Source: CAZCAC01 sp964496575 (lineage in GTDB: Bacteria > Planctomycetota > UBA1135 > GCA-002686595). Taken from it: a stretch of 64,000 nucleotides of DNA. The stretch spans positions 1-64,000 of the forward strand of contig CAZCAC010000017.1 of NCBI GenBank assembly GCA_964496575.1, in the 5' to 3' direction. The position numbers and the translations under genes were made by a program. The notes beneath the pieces were generated by a model. The model searched no databases and was not told the DNA's origin. It was given only the letters and a program-made list of their open reading frames with translations. This document shows positions 25,831-33,841 of this stretch, in pieces (position 1 is the stretch's first letter; each line of letters starts with the position of its first letter).

Positions 25831-28371
25831 TCAGCGAGGTGTCTCCGCGCTCGCCGGGCGAACGCGGAAGCGGGCCGTCTTGGCCCCGTCACCGACCGTG
25901 CGGTCGGCGTTGGCCTGCAGGTGCAGGTAGAGACGTCCGTGAAAGTGCTCGAGCTCGGCGCGGGTGAGCTCGTAGCCGTCGAGCTCCTCTCCGGCCGAGT
26001 CCGTCACCAGGACGGTCACGTCGATCCGGGCGGTGGGGGCGAGTCGGTCGGTGACGTCGACCCGCTCCCCGATCCGCCAGTCCTTCGAGTGGGTTCCGTA
26101 GATGTCCCACGCGCGAGCGTGGAAACCCTCGTCCCACTCGAGCTGTACGTCGAATCCGCCTCCACCCTCGATGCTCTCGATCGAGACGCTCGTGCGCGGA
26201 TCGTCGGTCCTCGCGAAGGGGCGCAGCGCCGGGTCGCCGATCAGGATCCGGTTCGCGCCGCCGCCCTGCATCACCGCCTCGCGACTAGAGTGCGGCTCGC
26301 CGGGTACGGGGAGATCGAGGTGGAGCTCGCCTTCGGCAGCGAGGAACACGTCGTCCCAGGTCGACTTGATCGTCTCCCCGAGCGAGGCGCCGGTCCGCAG
26401 CGCGAAACCCGACTCCAGGTCGACGCTGAAACCGTGGTTGGCCGCGATCGGCACCAGGAGCGCCGCGGCGCCCGCTTCCAGGAAGGCGAGGCAGAGGCTC
26501 TCCTCCGGCTCGAGCTCGTGCACCGTTACGCGATAGGTGGTTCCGAAGGTGGAGACGATGTCCCCCTCGACGAAGACGCGACAGGTCGCGCCGGAGTGGC
26601 AGGTGCCGCTCCAGAGGATCGGGGCGTCGAGCTCGAGCGCGGCGAGCTCGCTCGCCATCACGCGCGGCATCTCGCCTTCCGGATCGTGGCCGACCTTCCC
26701 GGCCTCGTAGGGCCAGTGCCTTGCGGAGTCGACGTTGCGGTGGTCGTCGAAGAGCCAGATTCCCTGCGGGTCGCCGTTGCCGGTGAGCTGGATCACCGCG
26801 GCGTCCTCGAGCAGCGGCAGCTTCTCGGCGACGAAGGCCTCGCACTCGGGGTCGTCCTCGACGATCGCGAAACCGATGCCGGGGCCCTCGAACCCCGCCG
26901 CCTTCTCGAGCTCACCGAGGTAGCTCGCCCAGATCGTCGACTTCATGCCACTGGTGACGAAGGTGTTGATCCACTTGTCGGTGCGGAGCCCCTCCTCATG
27001 CAGTCGCTTCGTCCGTCGCCACAGCTCGCGCAGCCCGGCTCCGTCCGCGTGCGTGAAGTAGCCGAAGGTGAAGTCGGGCAGCCGGTCCTCGTCGAGGCGC
27101 GCGGAGAGTAGCAGCAGCCTCCGGTGCAGGTCGATGTCGAGGAGCTCGGGGTAGAGTACGTAGAGGACCTGCTCGGGGGCCATCCGGCCGAGCGTCTCCT
27201 CCAGCGAGTCGAGGTCGCCGGCGTCGGCCTCGAGCTGCTCGGCGCCGTGGTACTCGGCCACCTGCCCCGCGACCTGCGCGAAGGCCCCGTACCGGGGATC
27301 CCCTTCCTCCAGTTCCAGGATCACCACCAGGTACGGACCCGGGCCGATCACTGCCTCGTCGGCCTTGGGCTCCGGCGAGATCCACTCGATCAGCTCCGAG
27401 TCGGGCTCCTCGACCCGGATCGTCTCCCAGCACGCCTCCGCCTCGACCGCCTCGCCCAGCGCCTGGTGGTAGAGCCCCTTGAAGTAGAGCACGTACGAGC
27501 GGAATTCCCGGTCGGCGTCGAGCTGCAGCCACTGCTCCTGCACCTCGATCGCCGCCGCGTATCGATCCTGTCGGCCGAGGGCGGCGAAGAGGTAGAAGAG
27601 CGCCTGGCTGTGCAGGTCGATGTCGATCCCGGGACTCTCCAGCACGGCGCGGAAGGCCCGCTCCGCCTCGGCCATCCGCTCCTCCTCGAAGAAGAGGTCG
27701 AGCCCCTCGTGAAAGCGCTCGGTCGCCGCGTGCGCGACCGGATCACCGGAACCGGCGGCGAAGCTCGCCGCATCGAGGGACACGACGTGCGATCCCGCGG
27801 TGAGCTCGCGTCGGCCGTGCAGCGAGGTCACCGTCAGCGACGCGGCTTCCTCGACGTGCACCTGGATCCGCCCGCGCAGGAGCGTGAGCTTCCACCCCGC
27901 CTCGCCATGGTCGAGATCGAGCACCGCCGGCCCGGCGACGCGCAGGGACGCACACCCGGTGAGGTCCAGGGAGTGGACCGAGTCGAGCGGCACCTCGAAG
28001 TGGTTGTGGCTCGAGAGCGGCTTCGTCGCGCCGCTCTCGAAGGTCATCGAGAGGCTCAGCGTCGACGGCGTGATCGACCCGTAGGCCGGCGTCCCGCCGA
28101 GGAGATCCGTCCCGAGGAGCAGCGCCGTGGCGAGGAGCAGGACGGCGGCCGCCTTGCCCAGGTGGCGAAAGGGGGAGGGGCGCCGCAGCAGAGCCTCCTT
28201 CGGCCGGCGCCGCAGGAGGTCGCTCAGGGCTCGCTCCTCCGCCAGCGCGTTCCGACACCCCTCGCAGGTGACGAGGTGCGCGGCGACCTCGGCGCGTCGC
28301 CCAAGGCTCACGCCGCCGTCGACCACCTCGAAGAGCAGGGGTCGGATTCGCTCGCAGTCAGGATTCATCAT
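25831..28371 (-). CDS. Anti-sigma factor with FecR-like, TPR-like and C25-like (caspase-fold) regions
   Basis: The 846-residue protein starts at ATG 28371 (a second ATG follows), 29 bp after the sigma gene stop. The N-terminus has a zinc anti-sigma motif (Cys6, then His32-x3-Cys36-x2-Cys39 in HLVTCEGC). One transmembrane segment spans about residues 70-92. The periplasmic part starts with a FecR-like beta domain (WKLTLLRGRIQVHVEEAASL, about 100-200) and a helical repeat region (about 215-325). From about 345 it resembles gingipain/C25-type proteins: PDFTFGYFTH, TGNGDPQGIW at 531-540, and WSGTCHSGATC with Cys591. The usual GHG histidine position reads GNG, so catalysis is doubtful. It should bind and control the adjacent ECF sigma factor; the C25 assignment is by motif and fold resemblance only. 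Confidence 0.7.
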   Translation of the reverse strand: MMNPDCERIRPLLFEVVDGGVSLGRRAEVAAHLVTCEGCRNALAEERALSDLLRRRPKEALLRRPSPFRHLGKAAAVLLLATALLLGTDLLGGTPAYGSITPSTLSLSMTFESGATKPLSSHNHFEVPLDSVHSLDLTGCASLRVAGPAVLDLDHGEAGWKLTLLRGRIQVHVEEAASLTVTSLHGRRELTAGSHVVSLDAASFAAGSGDPVAHAATERFHEGLDLFFEEERMAEAERAFRAVLESPGIDIDLHSQALFYLFAALGRQDRYAAAIEVQEQWLQLDADREFRSYVLYFKGLYHQALGEAVEAEACWETIRVEEPDSELIEWISPEPKADEAVIGPGPYLVVILELEEGDPRYGAFAQVAGQVAEYHGAEQLEADAGDLDSLEETLGRMAPEQVLYVLYPELLDIDLHRRLLLLSARLDEDRLPDFTFGYFTHADGAGLRELWRRTKRLHEEGLRTDKWINTFVTSGMKSTIWASYLGELEKAAGFEGPGIGFAIVEDDPECEAFVAEKLPLLEDAAVIQLTGNGDPQGIWLFDDHRNVDSARHWPYEAGKVGHDPEGEMPRVMASELAALELDAPILWSGTCHSGATCRVFVEGDIVSTFGTTYRVTVHELEPEESLCLAFLEAGAAALLVPIAANHGFSVDLESGFALRTGASLGETIKSTWDDVFLAAEGELHLDLPVPGEPHSSREAVMQGGGANRILIGDPALRPFARTDDPRTSVSIESIEGGGGFDVQLEWDEGFHARAWDIYGTHSKDWRIGERVDVTDRLAPTARIDVTVLVTDSAGEELDGYELTRAELEHFHGRLYLHLQANADRTVGDGAKTARFRVRPASAETPR

Positions 28372-28400
28372 CGAAGAACTCCCGGTCCCCGGCAGGGACC

Positions 28401-28913
28401 TCACTCACCGAGCAGCCGCTCGCGCAGCTGCTTTCGCGCCTCGTACACGCGCCCTCTCACCGTCGAGACGGGCACTCCCAGCTTCGCGGCGATCTCCTCG
28501 TAGGAGAGACCGGAGCGATAGCGCAACCCGAGCACCTCGCGGTGGATCGCGCCGAGGCGCTCGACCTCGGTCCAGATCCACTCCGCCGACCGGTCGCGCG
28601 CGACCGCCTCGATCCGGTTCAGCTCGACCGCCTCGCTGCGTCGCTCCTGCCGGCGCAGGAAGTCGACGACGCAGTTGCGGGCGATTCGATTCAGCCAGCC
28701 GCGCAGCTTCCCGGGCCGATCGAGCTGATCGAGGCGCCGAAAGGCGAGGTAGAAGGTCTGCTGGACCACCTCCTCGACCGCGTCGGGATCGGCCAGGCGC
28801 CGGGTGACCACCCGGCGCACCGCCGCGTCGTGCCGCCGGACCACGTCGCCGAAGCGGGCGGTGTTCCCGGCGAGGATCTCCTCGACCAGCGTGCTGTCGT
28901 CCTTCGATCCCAT
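28401..28913 (-). CDS. ECF RNA polymerase sigma factor
   Basis: The 170-residue product is a standard two-domain ECF sigma factor. Region 2: VVRRHDAAVRRVVTRRLADP, EEVVQQTFYLAFRRLDQ, GKLRGWLNRIARNCVVDFLR. Region 4: EVLGLRYRSGLSYEEIAAKL, GVPVSTVRGRVYEARKQLRE. It is immediately upstream of, and probably co-transcribed with, the ZAS-type anti-sigma gene at 25831-28371, so the pair is a sensing switch: release of the sigma factor on a periplasmic signal. Its regulon cannot be read here; autoregulation from the 436-bp upstream region is likely but not shown. Confidence 0.93.
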   Translation of the reverse strand: MGSKDDSTLVEEILAGNTARFGDVVRRHDAAVRRVVTRRLADPDAVEEVVQQTFYLAFRRLDQLDRPGKLRGWLNRIARNCVVDFLRRQERRSEAVELNRIEAVARDRSAEWIWTEVERLGAIHREVLGLRYRSGLSYEEIAAKLGVPVSTVRGRVYEARKQLRERLLGE

Positions 28914-29349
28914 CTACGATTTCGCGCGGCGGGGGGGGAACCCGCCCACCTTCTTCAGAGTGACGGAGCGCGACGGGCGATGATCAAGGGAAACCTCGAA
29001 ATACGGTTCCGGCCGCGGGGCCCGAGCGGCCTCCGGGGCTGATCGGGGGCGTCGCGGGCGAGAATCCGAGGAAAGCTGTGAGAAACCGAGGGCCGGCGCC
29101 ATCGAGATGGATGGCCGGCGACCCGTTCTCCCGGCTATCCTGATCTACTCGGAGTCGGTTTCTGCGCGTTGCGCGCAGAAAGCAGGCTGGGAGGGCATTT
29201 GTGCTCTTGAGAATCGTGATCCGAACGGTCGGCTGACCGGATGGTTGCGGGCGTCAGCCCGCGCTACGGGGCCCGACCGATCGTGCATCTCGGACGCTCG
29301 GGATGGAATCGAGACTGGACCTCACCTGGCAACGAGGGAGGAGGACGCG
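28914..29349. promoter_or_regulatory. Divergent intergenic region with hairpins
   Basis: This 436-bp stretch separates the divergent sigma gene and the propeller gene at 29350. An in-frame ORF extends back to 29107, but I see no leader or domain there. It contains a perfect 10-bp hairpin with a 3-base loop at 29159-29181 (TTTCTGCGCG TTG and its complement) and a 6-bp hairpin at 29247-29262 (GCGGGC GTCA GCCCGC). A strong Shine-Dalgarno GGAGGAGGA ends five bases before GTG 29350. Promoters for both flanking genes should lie here but cannot be pinpointed. Confidence 0.55.
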
Positions 29350-31926
29350 GTGAAGGCCGATCGGATGCACCGTACGACTGGAGCTTCGAGCACGAGCTGG
29401 AGACGGTCCGGTACCGTCGCGTGGGCTGCCCTGCTGGTCCTTCTGCTCACGCCGTCGAGGGGGACGGCGCAGGTGGAGCTGCTCAAGCTCCTTCCCCCCG
29501 ACGAAGCGCCGGGGGACTCCTCGGAGGACGACTTCACCGGGGTCGGTGTGGCCATGTGGGGGAACCGAGCCATCGTCGGCGCCTCTCGTGACGATGATGC
29601 GGGACTCAACTCGGGTTCGGCCTACATCTACGACCTGACGACCGGGCAGCTGCTCTTCGAGCTCCACCACCCGGGTGCCGGGGCGGTCGAGGAATTCGGG
29701 CGTGCAGTCGCCATCAACGGGAACTTCGCCGTCGTCGGAGCCGAGCGCCGCAGTGAAGTGGGCTCCTGGTGTGGATCCGCCTGCATCTTCGACGCGCAGA
29801 CGGGGCAGCTGCACCGCCAGCTGCTTCCGAACGTGCTCGATGCTGGAGACCGCTTCGGCTGCAGCGTCGCGCTGGAGGGGAACCTCGCCGTCATCGGGGC
29901 CTTCGGGGACGGCGACAACGGGCAGGCCGCCGGGGCCGCGTACGTCTTCGACGTGAGGACGGGGCTGCAGCTCCTCAAGCTGGTGGCCTCCGACGGCGAG
30001 GCGGACGACTTCCTCGGCTACAGCGTGGCACTCAGCGGTGACCACGCGCTGATCGGGGCCAGGTGCGACAGTGATCAGGCCTTCGACTCCGGATCCGCCT
30101 ACCTGTTCGACCTGCGGACGGGTCAGGAACTCCGCGAGTTGCACGCCTCCGATGCCGCCCCGTACGACTACTTCGGGACCAGCGTCGGCATCAGTGGGGA
30201 TCGCGCCATCGTCGGAGCCTACCGAGACGGCACCGCGGGCCCGTTCACGGGCTCCGCCTACATCTTCGACGTCGACACCGGCGAGCAGCTCTACAAGCTG
30301 GAGGCCTCCGATGGTGCGTCGATGGACTTCTTCGGCCAGAGCGTCGCGATCAGTGGCAGCCGCGCCCTGGTCGGGGCCTGGGGGTCCGGCGTCGAACATC
30401 CCGAGGAGGGAGGGGCGTACCTCTTCGACGTGGTGACGGGCGCGGAGCTCTACCGGATCAAGGCCTCCGATGCGGCTGCGATTGACCTCTTCGGGGTATC
30501 CGTCAGCCTGTGGGGAGACCGCGTGCTGATCGGCGCGCCCCTTTGTGATGCGCCGGTCGAGGACTCCGGAGCGGCCTACCTCTACCGGGTGATCGACGGG
30601 CTGTTCGTCGAGCCCGAGGGCTCCTTCGAAGCCGAGGGGAACATCGGCGGCCCCTTCTTCCCGGAGCACCGCGGCTACACGCTGTTCAACACCGGCTCCG
30701 CCGACCTCCCGTACGAGGTCGTCGCAGACCAGCCGTGGGTCGCGCTGTCGAGCGCTGGCGGGATCATTCCGGCCGGGGGGGAGGTCGTCGTCCACGTCGA
30801 ATTCTCCCCGCTCGCCGAATCGCTGGGCCTCGGGCTCCACCGGGCCCGGGTCGACTTCGTGAACCTCGCCACGCACACGGGTGACACGTCACGGCAAGTC
30901 GTGCTCGACGTCCAGGAGGGGCTGCTCGTTAGATTCCACCGCTTTCCGCTGGACTCCAGCCCGGGATGGGATTGCCAGGGGCAGTGGGCCTTCGGTCACC
31001 CGACCGGCGAGGGGGGCGACGAGATCCTCGGTCCGGATCCCCCGCGTGGATACACGGGGCCCTACGTCTACGGGTACAACTTGAACGGGGACTACTGGTC
31101 CAGCATGCCCGCGTATCACCTCACGTCCGGGCCGATCGACTGCAGCGATTCGACGTCCACCACGCTGAGGTTCTGGCGCTGGGTGAACGTGGAGAGCTCC
31201 AGTTACGACCGCGCTAAAGTGTGGGTGAGCGATGACGGCAGCACCTGGCATCACGTCTGGACGAACCCCACCTCCGGCTCCATCAACGACGAGGCCTGGA
31301 CGCAGGTGGAGTACGACATCTCGGCAGTCGCCGACGGAGAGAACACCGTCTACCTGCGCTGGACGATGGGTGGCACCGACTACCTGTACGCCGCCAGCGG
31401 CTGGAACATCGACGACATCGAGATCTGGGGGGCCGCCCCGCCCGCGCCCGGCAACGCCTACTGCTCGGGGGAGCCCGGCAGCGGGACGCCGTGCCCCTGT
31501 AGCAACGACAACACGGGAGAGCTTCCCGGGGCCGGGTGCGCCAGCGGGGTCTTCGCCTCCGGCGCCCATCTCACGGCCACCGGGACGGCGAGCGTCTCCG
31601 CCGACACGCTCGTCCTCCGCACCACGCACGCCGAGCCGGACAACTCCGGGCTCTACTTCCAGGGGACGACCGACCTGTCGCCGGGGGTGGCCTGGGGAGA
31701 CGGCCTTCGCTGCACGGGCGGTGCCATCCGTCGCCTGCAGGTGGTCATAGCCGAGGCGGACGGTTCCTCGTTGACGACGATACCGATCGGTGTCGCCGGG
31801 GCGGTGGCCGCCGGCGATACGCGGTACTACCAGCTGTGGTACCGCAGCGTCGACACGCCGCCGTGCGGGGCGGGTGTCAACGACTTCAACTCCTCCAACG
31901 GATACGCGATCCGGTGGCTGCCATAG
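29350..31926 (+). CDS. Secreted multi-domain FG-GAP protein with Cys-rich C-terminal module
   Basis: The 858-residue product is started at GTG 29350 because of the GGAGGAGGA just upstream; ATG 29365 and the far upstream ATG 29107 are alternatives. The leader hydrophobic core is VAWAALLVLLLTPSRGTAQ. Residues about 42-410 hold seven FG-GAP-like blades (DYFGTSVGISGDRAIVGAYR, SAYIFDVDTGEQLYKLEASD). An Ig-like BACON/HYDIN-type domain follows (YTLFNTGSADLPYEVVADQP), then a MAM-like jelly roll (STTLRFWRWVNVESSSYDRA, ending NIDDIEIWG), and then the shared module (YCSGEPGSGTPCPCSNDN, GDGLRCTGGAIRRLQ) ending NGYAIRWLP. Most likely a surface or secreted adhesin; no catalytic residues seen. It is followed 30 bp later by a second module-bearing gene. 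Confidence 0.82.
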   Translation: MKADRMHRTTGASSTSWRRSGTVAWAALLVLLLTPSRGTAQVELLKLLPPDEAPGDSSEDDFTGVGVAMWGNRAIVGASRDDDAGLNSGSAYIYDLTTGQLLFELHHPGAGAVEEFGRAVAINGNFAVVGAERRSEVGSWCGSACIFDAQTGQLHRQLLPNVLDAGDRFGCSVALEGNLAVIGAFGDGDNGQAAGAAYVFDVRTGLQLLKLVASDGEADDFLGYSVALSGDHALIGARCDSDQAFDSGSAYLFDLRTGQELRELHASDAAPYDYFGTSVGISGDRAIVGAYRDGTAGPFTGSAYIFDVDTGEQLYKLEASDGASMDFFGQSVAISGSRALVGAWGSGVEHPEEGGAYLFDVVTGAELYRIKASDAAAIDLFGVSVSLWGDRVLIGAPLCDAPVEDSGAAYLYRVIDGLFVEPEGSFEAEGNIGGPFFPEHRGYTLFNTGSADLPYEVVADQPWVALSSAGGIIPAGGEVVVHVEFSPLAESLGLGLHRARVDFVNLATHTGDTSRQVVLDVQEGLLVRFHRFPLDSSPGWDCQGQWAFGHPTGEGGDEILGPDPPRGYTGPYVYGYNLNGDYWSSMPAYHLTSGPIDCSDSTSTTLRFWRWVNVESSSYDRAKVWVSDDGSTWHHVWTNPTSGSINDEAWTQVEYDISAVADGENTVYLRWTMGGTDYLYAASGWNIDDIEIWGAAPPAPGNAYCSGEPGSGTPCPCSNDNTGELPGAGCASGVFASGAHLTATGTASVSADTLVLRTTHAEPDNSGLYFQGTTDLSPGVAWGDGLRCTGGAIRRLQVVIAEADGSSLTTIPIGVAGAVAAGDTRYYQLWYRSVDTPPCGAGVNDFNSSNGYAIRWLP

Positions 31927-31956
31927 GTGGCTCTCGCCTCGACGACGATGGGACCG

Positions 31957-33660
31957 ATGAACGAGAAGAAGGGAACTGGAGCGGCTCTGATCGTCGTCGC
32001 GGCGCTCGCCGTCGTCCAACCGGCTTCGGGAAGCCAGTCCGGTGACTGGCACCAGGTGGTAAAACTCACCGCGCCGGATGGAGGAGGGGGCGACTGGTTC
32101 GGCCACGGCGTGGCGCTCGACGGGACCACCGCGCTCGTCGGCGCGCCTCACCACGACGACGCGGGGTACGACGTGGGGGCCGCCTACGCCTTCGTCGAGT
32201 CCGGTGGGAGCTGGATGCTCGAGGAGAAGATCTTCCCCGGCACCACCTACTCGGTCGAGGACTTCGGCTTCGCGCTGGCGCTCCAGGGGGACCGGGCGTT
32301 GATCGGGGCTCCGCTCTGCGGATCGTCGCACGGCCTCTGCTACGTCTTCGAGCGCACGGGATCGGATTGGTCCGAGCAGGCCCAGATCTTCCCCGGAGAC
32401 CTCTTCCACGGAGATCGGCAGGGGTGGTCGGTCTCCCTCTCCGGCGACACCGCCCTGGTGGGATCCCCCAATGCGGAGGAGGCGGGTAAGTTCAGGTCCG
32501 GGAGCGCCAACGTGTACGTACGGGACGGCGCGGGGGCCTGGGTCCGGGAGGCCGAGCTCGTGCCGGGGGACGTGGCAAAGTACGCCAACTTCGGCTACTC
32601 GGTCTCCCTCGACGGCGACTCCGCCCTGATCGGCAGGCCCTTCGAATACCACACCGGCATGCCCTCGGGAGCGGCCTACGTGTTCGTGCGCTCCGGGTCG
32701 ACCTGGTCCCAGCAGGCCAAGCTCGAAGTCCCGGACCCGGTGGGGAACGACAACTTCGGATGGTCCGTCGCCGTGTCGGGGGACACCGCGATCGTCGGCA
32801 AGAGGACCGACCAGAGCGAACCGGGCGCCTACGTGTACCGGCGATCGGGGACGACCTGGGGCCTCGAGGCGCGCCTCGTAGGGGAGGATACGGCGAGCGG
32901 GGATTGCTTCGGCAGCGCGGTCGTGCTCCAGGGAGACCGCGCGTTGATCGGCGCGCAGGCGCACGACGAGTCGGGCGCCTCGTCCGGGTCGGCCTACGTC
33001 TTCGAACGCTTCGGTACGACCTGGGTCCAGCGCGCCGAGCTGTTCGCCGAGGACGGAGCCCCTTACGACTTCTTCGGCAGCTCGGTCGCCCTCGACGGGG
33101 AGCGCGCCCTGATCGGCGCCTACCGCGACGGCGGGGTTCTCGACTTCGGATCCGCTTACGTCTTCGAGATGCGCGACGCTCCCGGCGCCGGCTTCTGCTC
33201 CGGCGACCCCGCCACCGGTGCGCCGTGCCCCTGCGGCAACCCGAGCGACGGCAGCCTGCCGGGGGCCGGGTGCGACAACGGGGTGTTCGCCTCGGGGGCG
33301 CTGCTCATCGGTAGCGGCGTGGCCAGCGTGACGGGCGATACGCTCGTCCTCCAGAGCGTGCACCAGGAGCCCGACAACTCGGGGCTCTACTTCCAGGGGA
33401 CCGCCGACCTCACCCCCGGACTGCCCTGGGGCGATGGCCTGCGCTGCACCGGCGGCGAAATCGTGCGTCTCCAGGTCCGCTTCGCCGACGCCGCGGGATC
33501 CTCGAGCACCACGATCCCGATCGGCGCCGCCGGAGGCGTGAGCGCCGGAGACACGAGGTACTACCAGTCGTGGTACCGCTCGGTGCTCGCCCCGCCGTGT
33601 GGGCCCGGCGTGAACGACTTCAACTCCTCGAACGGCTATCGCATCGTCTGGCAACCGTGA
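31957..33660 (+). CDS. Secreted FG-GAP propeller protein with Cys-rich C-terminal module
   Basis: The 567-residue protein starts at ATG 31957 (leader MNEKKGTGAALIVVAALAVV, cleavage near SGSQS); GTG 31927 and ATG 31948 are in frame upstream. About seven blades follow with GDWFGHGVALDGTTALVGAP-type starts and AYVFERFGTTWVQRAELF-type strands. The last 155 residues form the shared module (FCSGDPATGAPCPCGNPSDG, GAGCDNGVFASGA, GDGLRCTGGEIVRLQ), ending NGYRIVWQP, a slight departure from W-L-P. It is in tandem with the gene at 29350, probably one operon, and its stop codon lies inside the 22-base flank repeat shared with 10958-10979. Confidence 0.83.
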   Translation: MNEKKGTGAALIVVAALAVVQPASGSQSGDWHQVVKLTAPDGGGGDWFGHGVALDGTTALVGAPHHDDAGYDVGAAYAFVESGGSWMLEEKIFPGTTYSVEDFGFALALQGDRALIGAPLCGSSHGLCYVFERTGSDWSEQAQIFPGDLFHGDRQGWSVSLSGDTALVGSPNAEEAGKFRSGSANVYVRDGAGAWVREAELVPGDVAKYANFGYSVSLDGDSALIGRPFEYHTGMPSGAAYVFVRSGSTWSQQAKLEVPDPVGNDNFGWSVAVSGDTAIVGKRTDQSEPGAYVYRRSGTTWGLEARLVGEDTASGDCFGSAVVLQGDRALIGAQAHDESGASSGSAYVFERFGTTWVQRAELFAEDGAPYDFFGSSVALDGERALIGAYRDGGVLDFGSAYVFEMRDAPGAGFCSGDPATGAPCPCGNPSDGSLPGAGCDNGVFASGALLIGSGVASVTGDTLVLQSVHQEPDNSGLYFQGTADLTPGLPWGDGLRCTGGEIVRLQVRFADAAGSSSTTIPIGAAGGVSAGDTRYYQSWYRSVLAPPCGPGVNDFNSSNGYRIVWQP

Positions 33661-33676
33661 TATGGATGGACCTGTC
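33655..33676 (+). repeat. 3'-flank repeat of C-terminal module genes, copy 3
   Basis: Identical over 22 bases to 10958-10979, spanning the stop codon and running 16 bases into non-coding DNA. The identity beyond the stop is not explained by protein conservation. Confidence 0.8.
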
Positions 33677-33841
33677 TCCAGCCGAGTGACGGGTTACTTT
33701 CCGAATTCCTTCTGCGAGCCGGTTGGCCCGGCCGGCTGACGGGCGCGTTTGTTCTCAGGTGTTGACCGGTTTTCGAGCAGAATCCCGTGACCGGCCCCCG
33801 GATTTCCTTCAGGTAGTCGGTGAAGGGAATCCGAGTCAACC

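Noticed and set aside
29107..29349. N-terminal extension of the propeller gene to ATG 29107
   Set aside because: The extension has no leader or domain features and would bury the signal peptide; GTG 29350 has a strong Shine-Dalgarno sequence.
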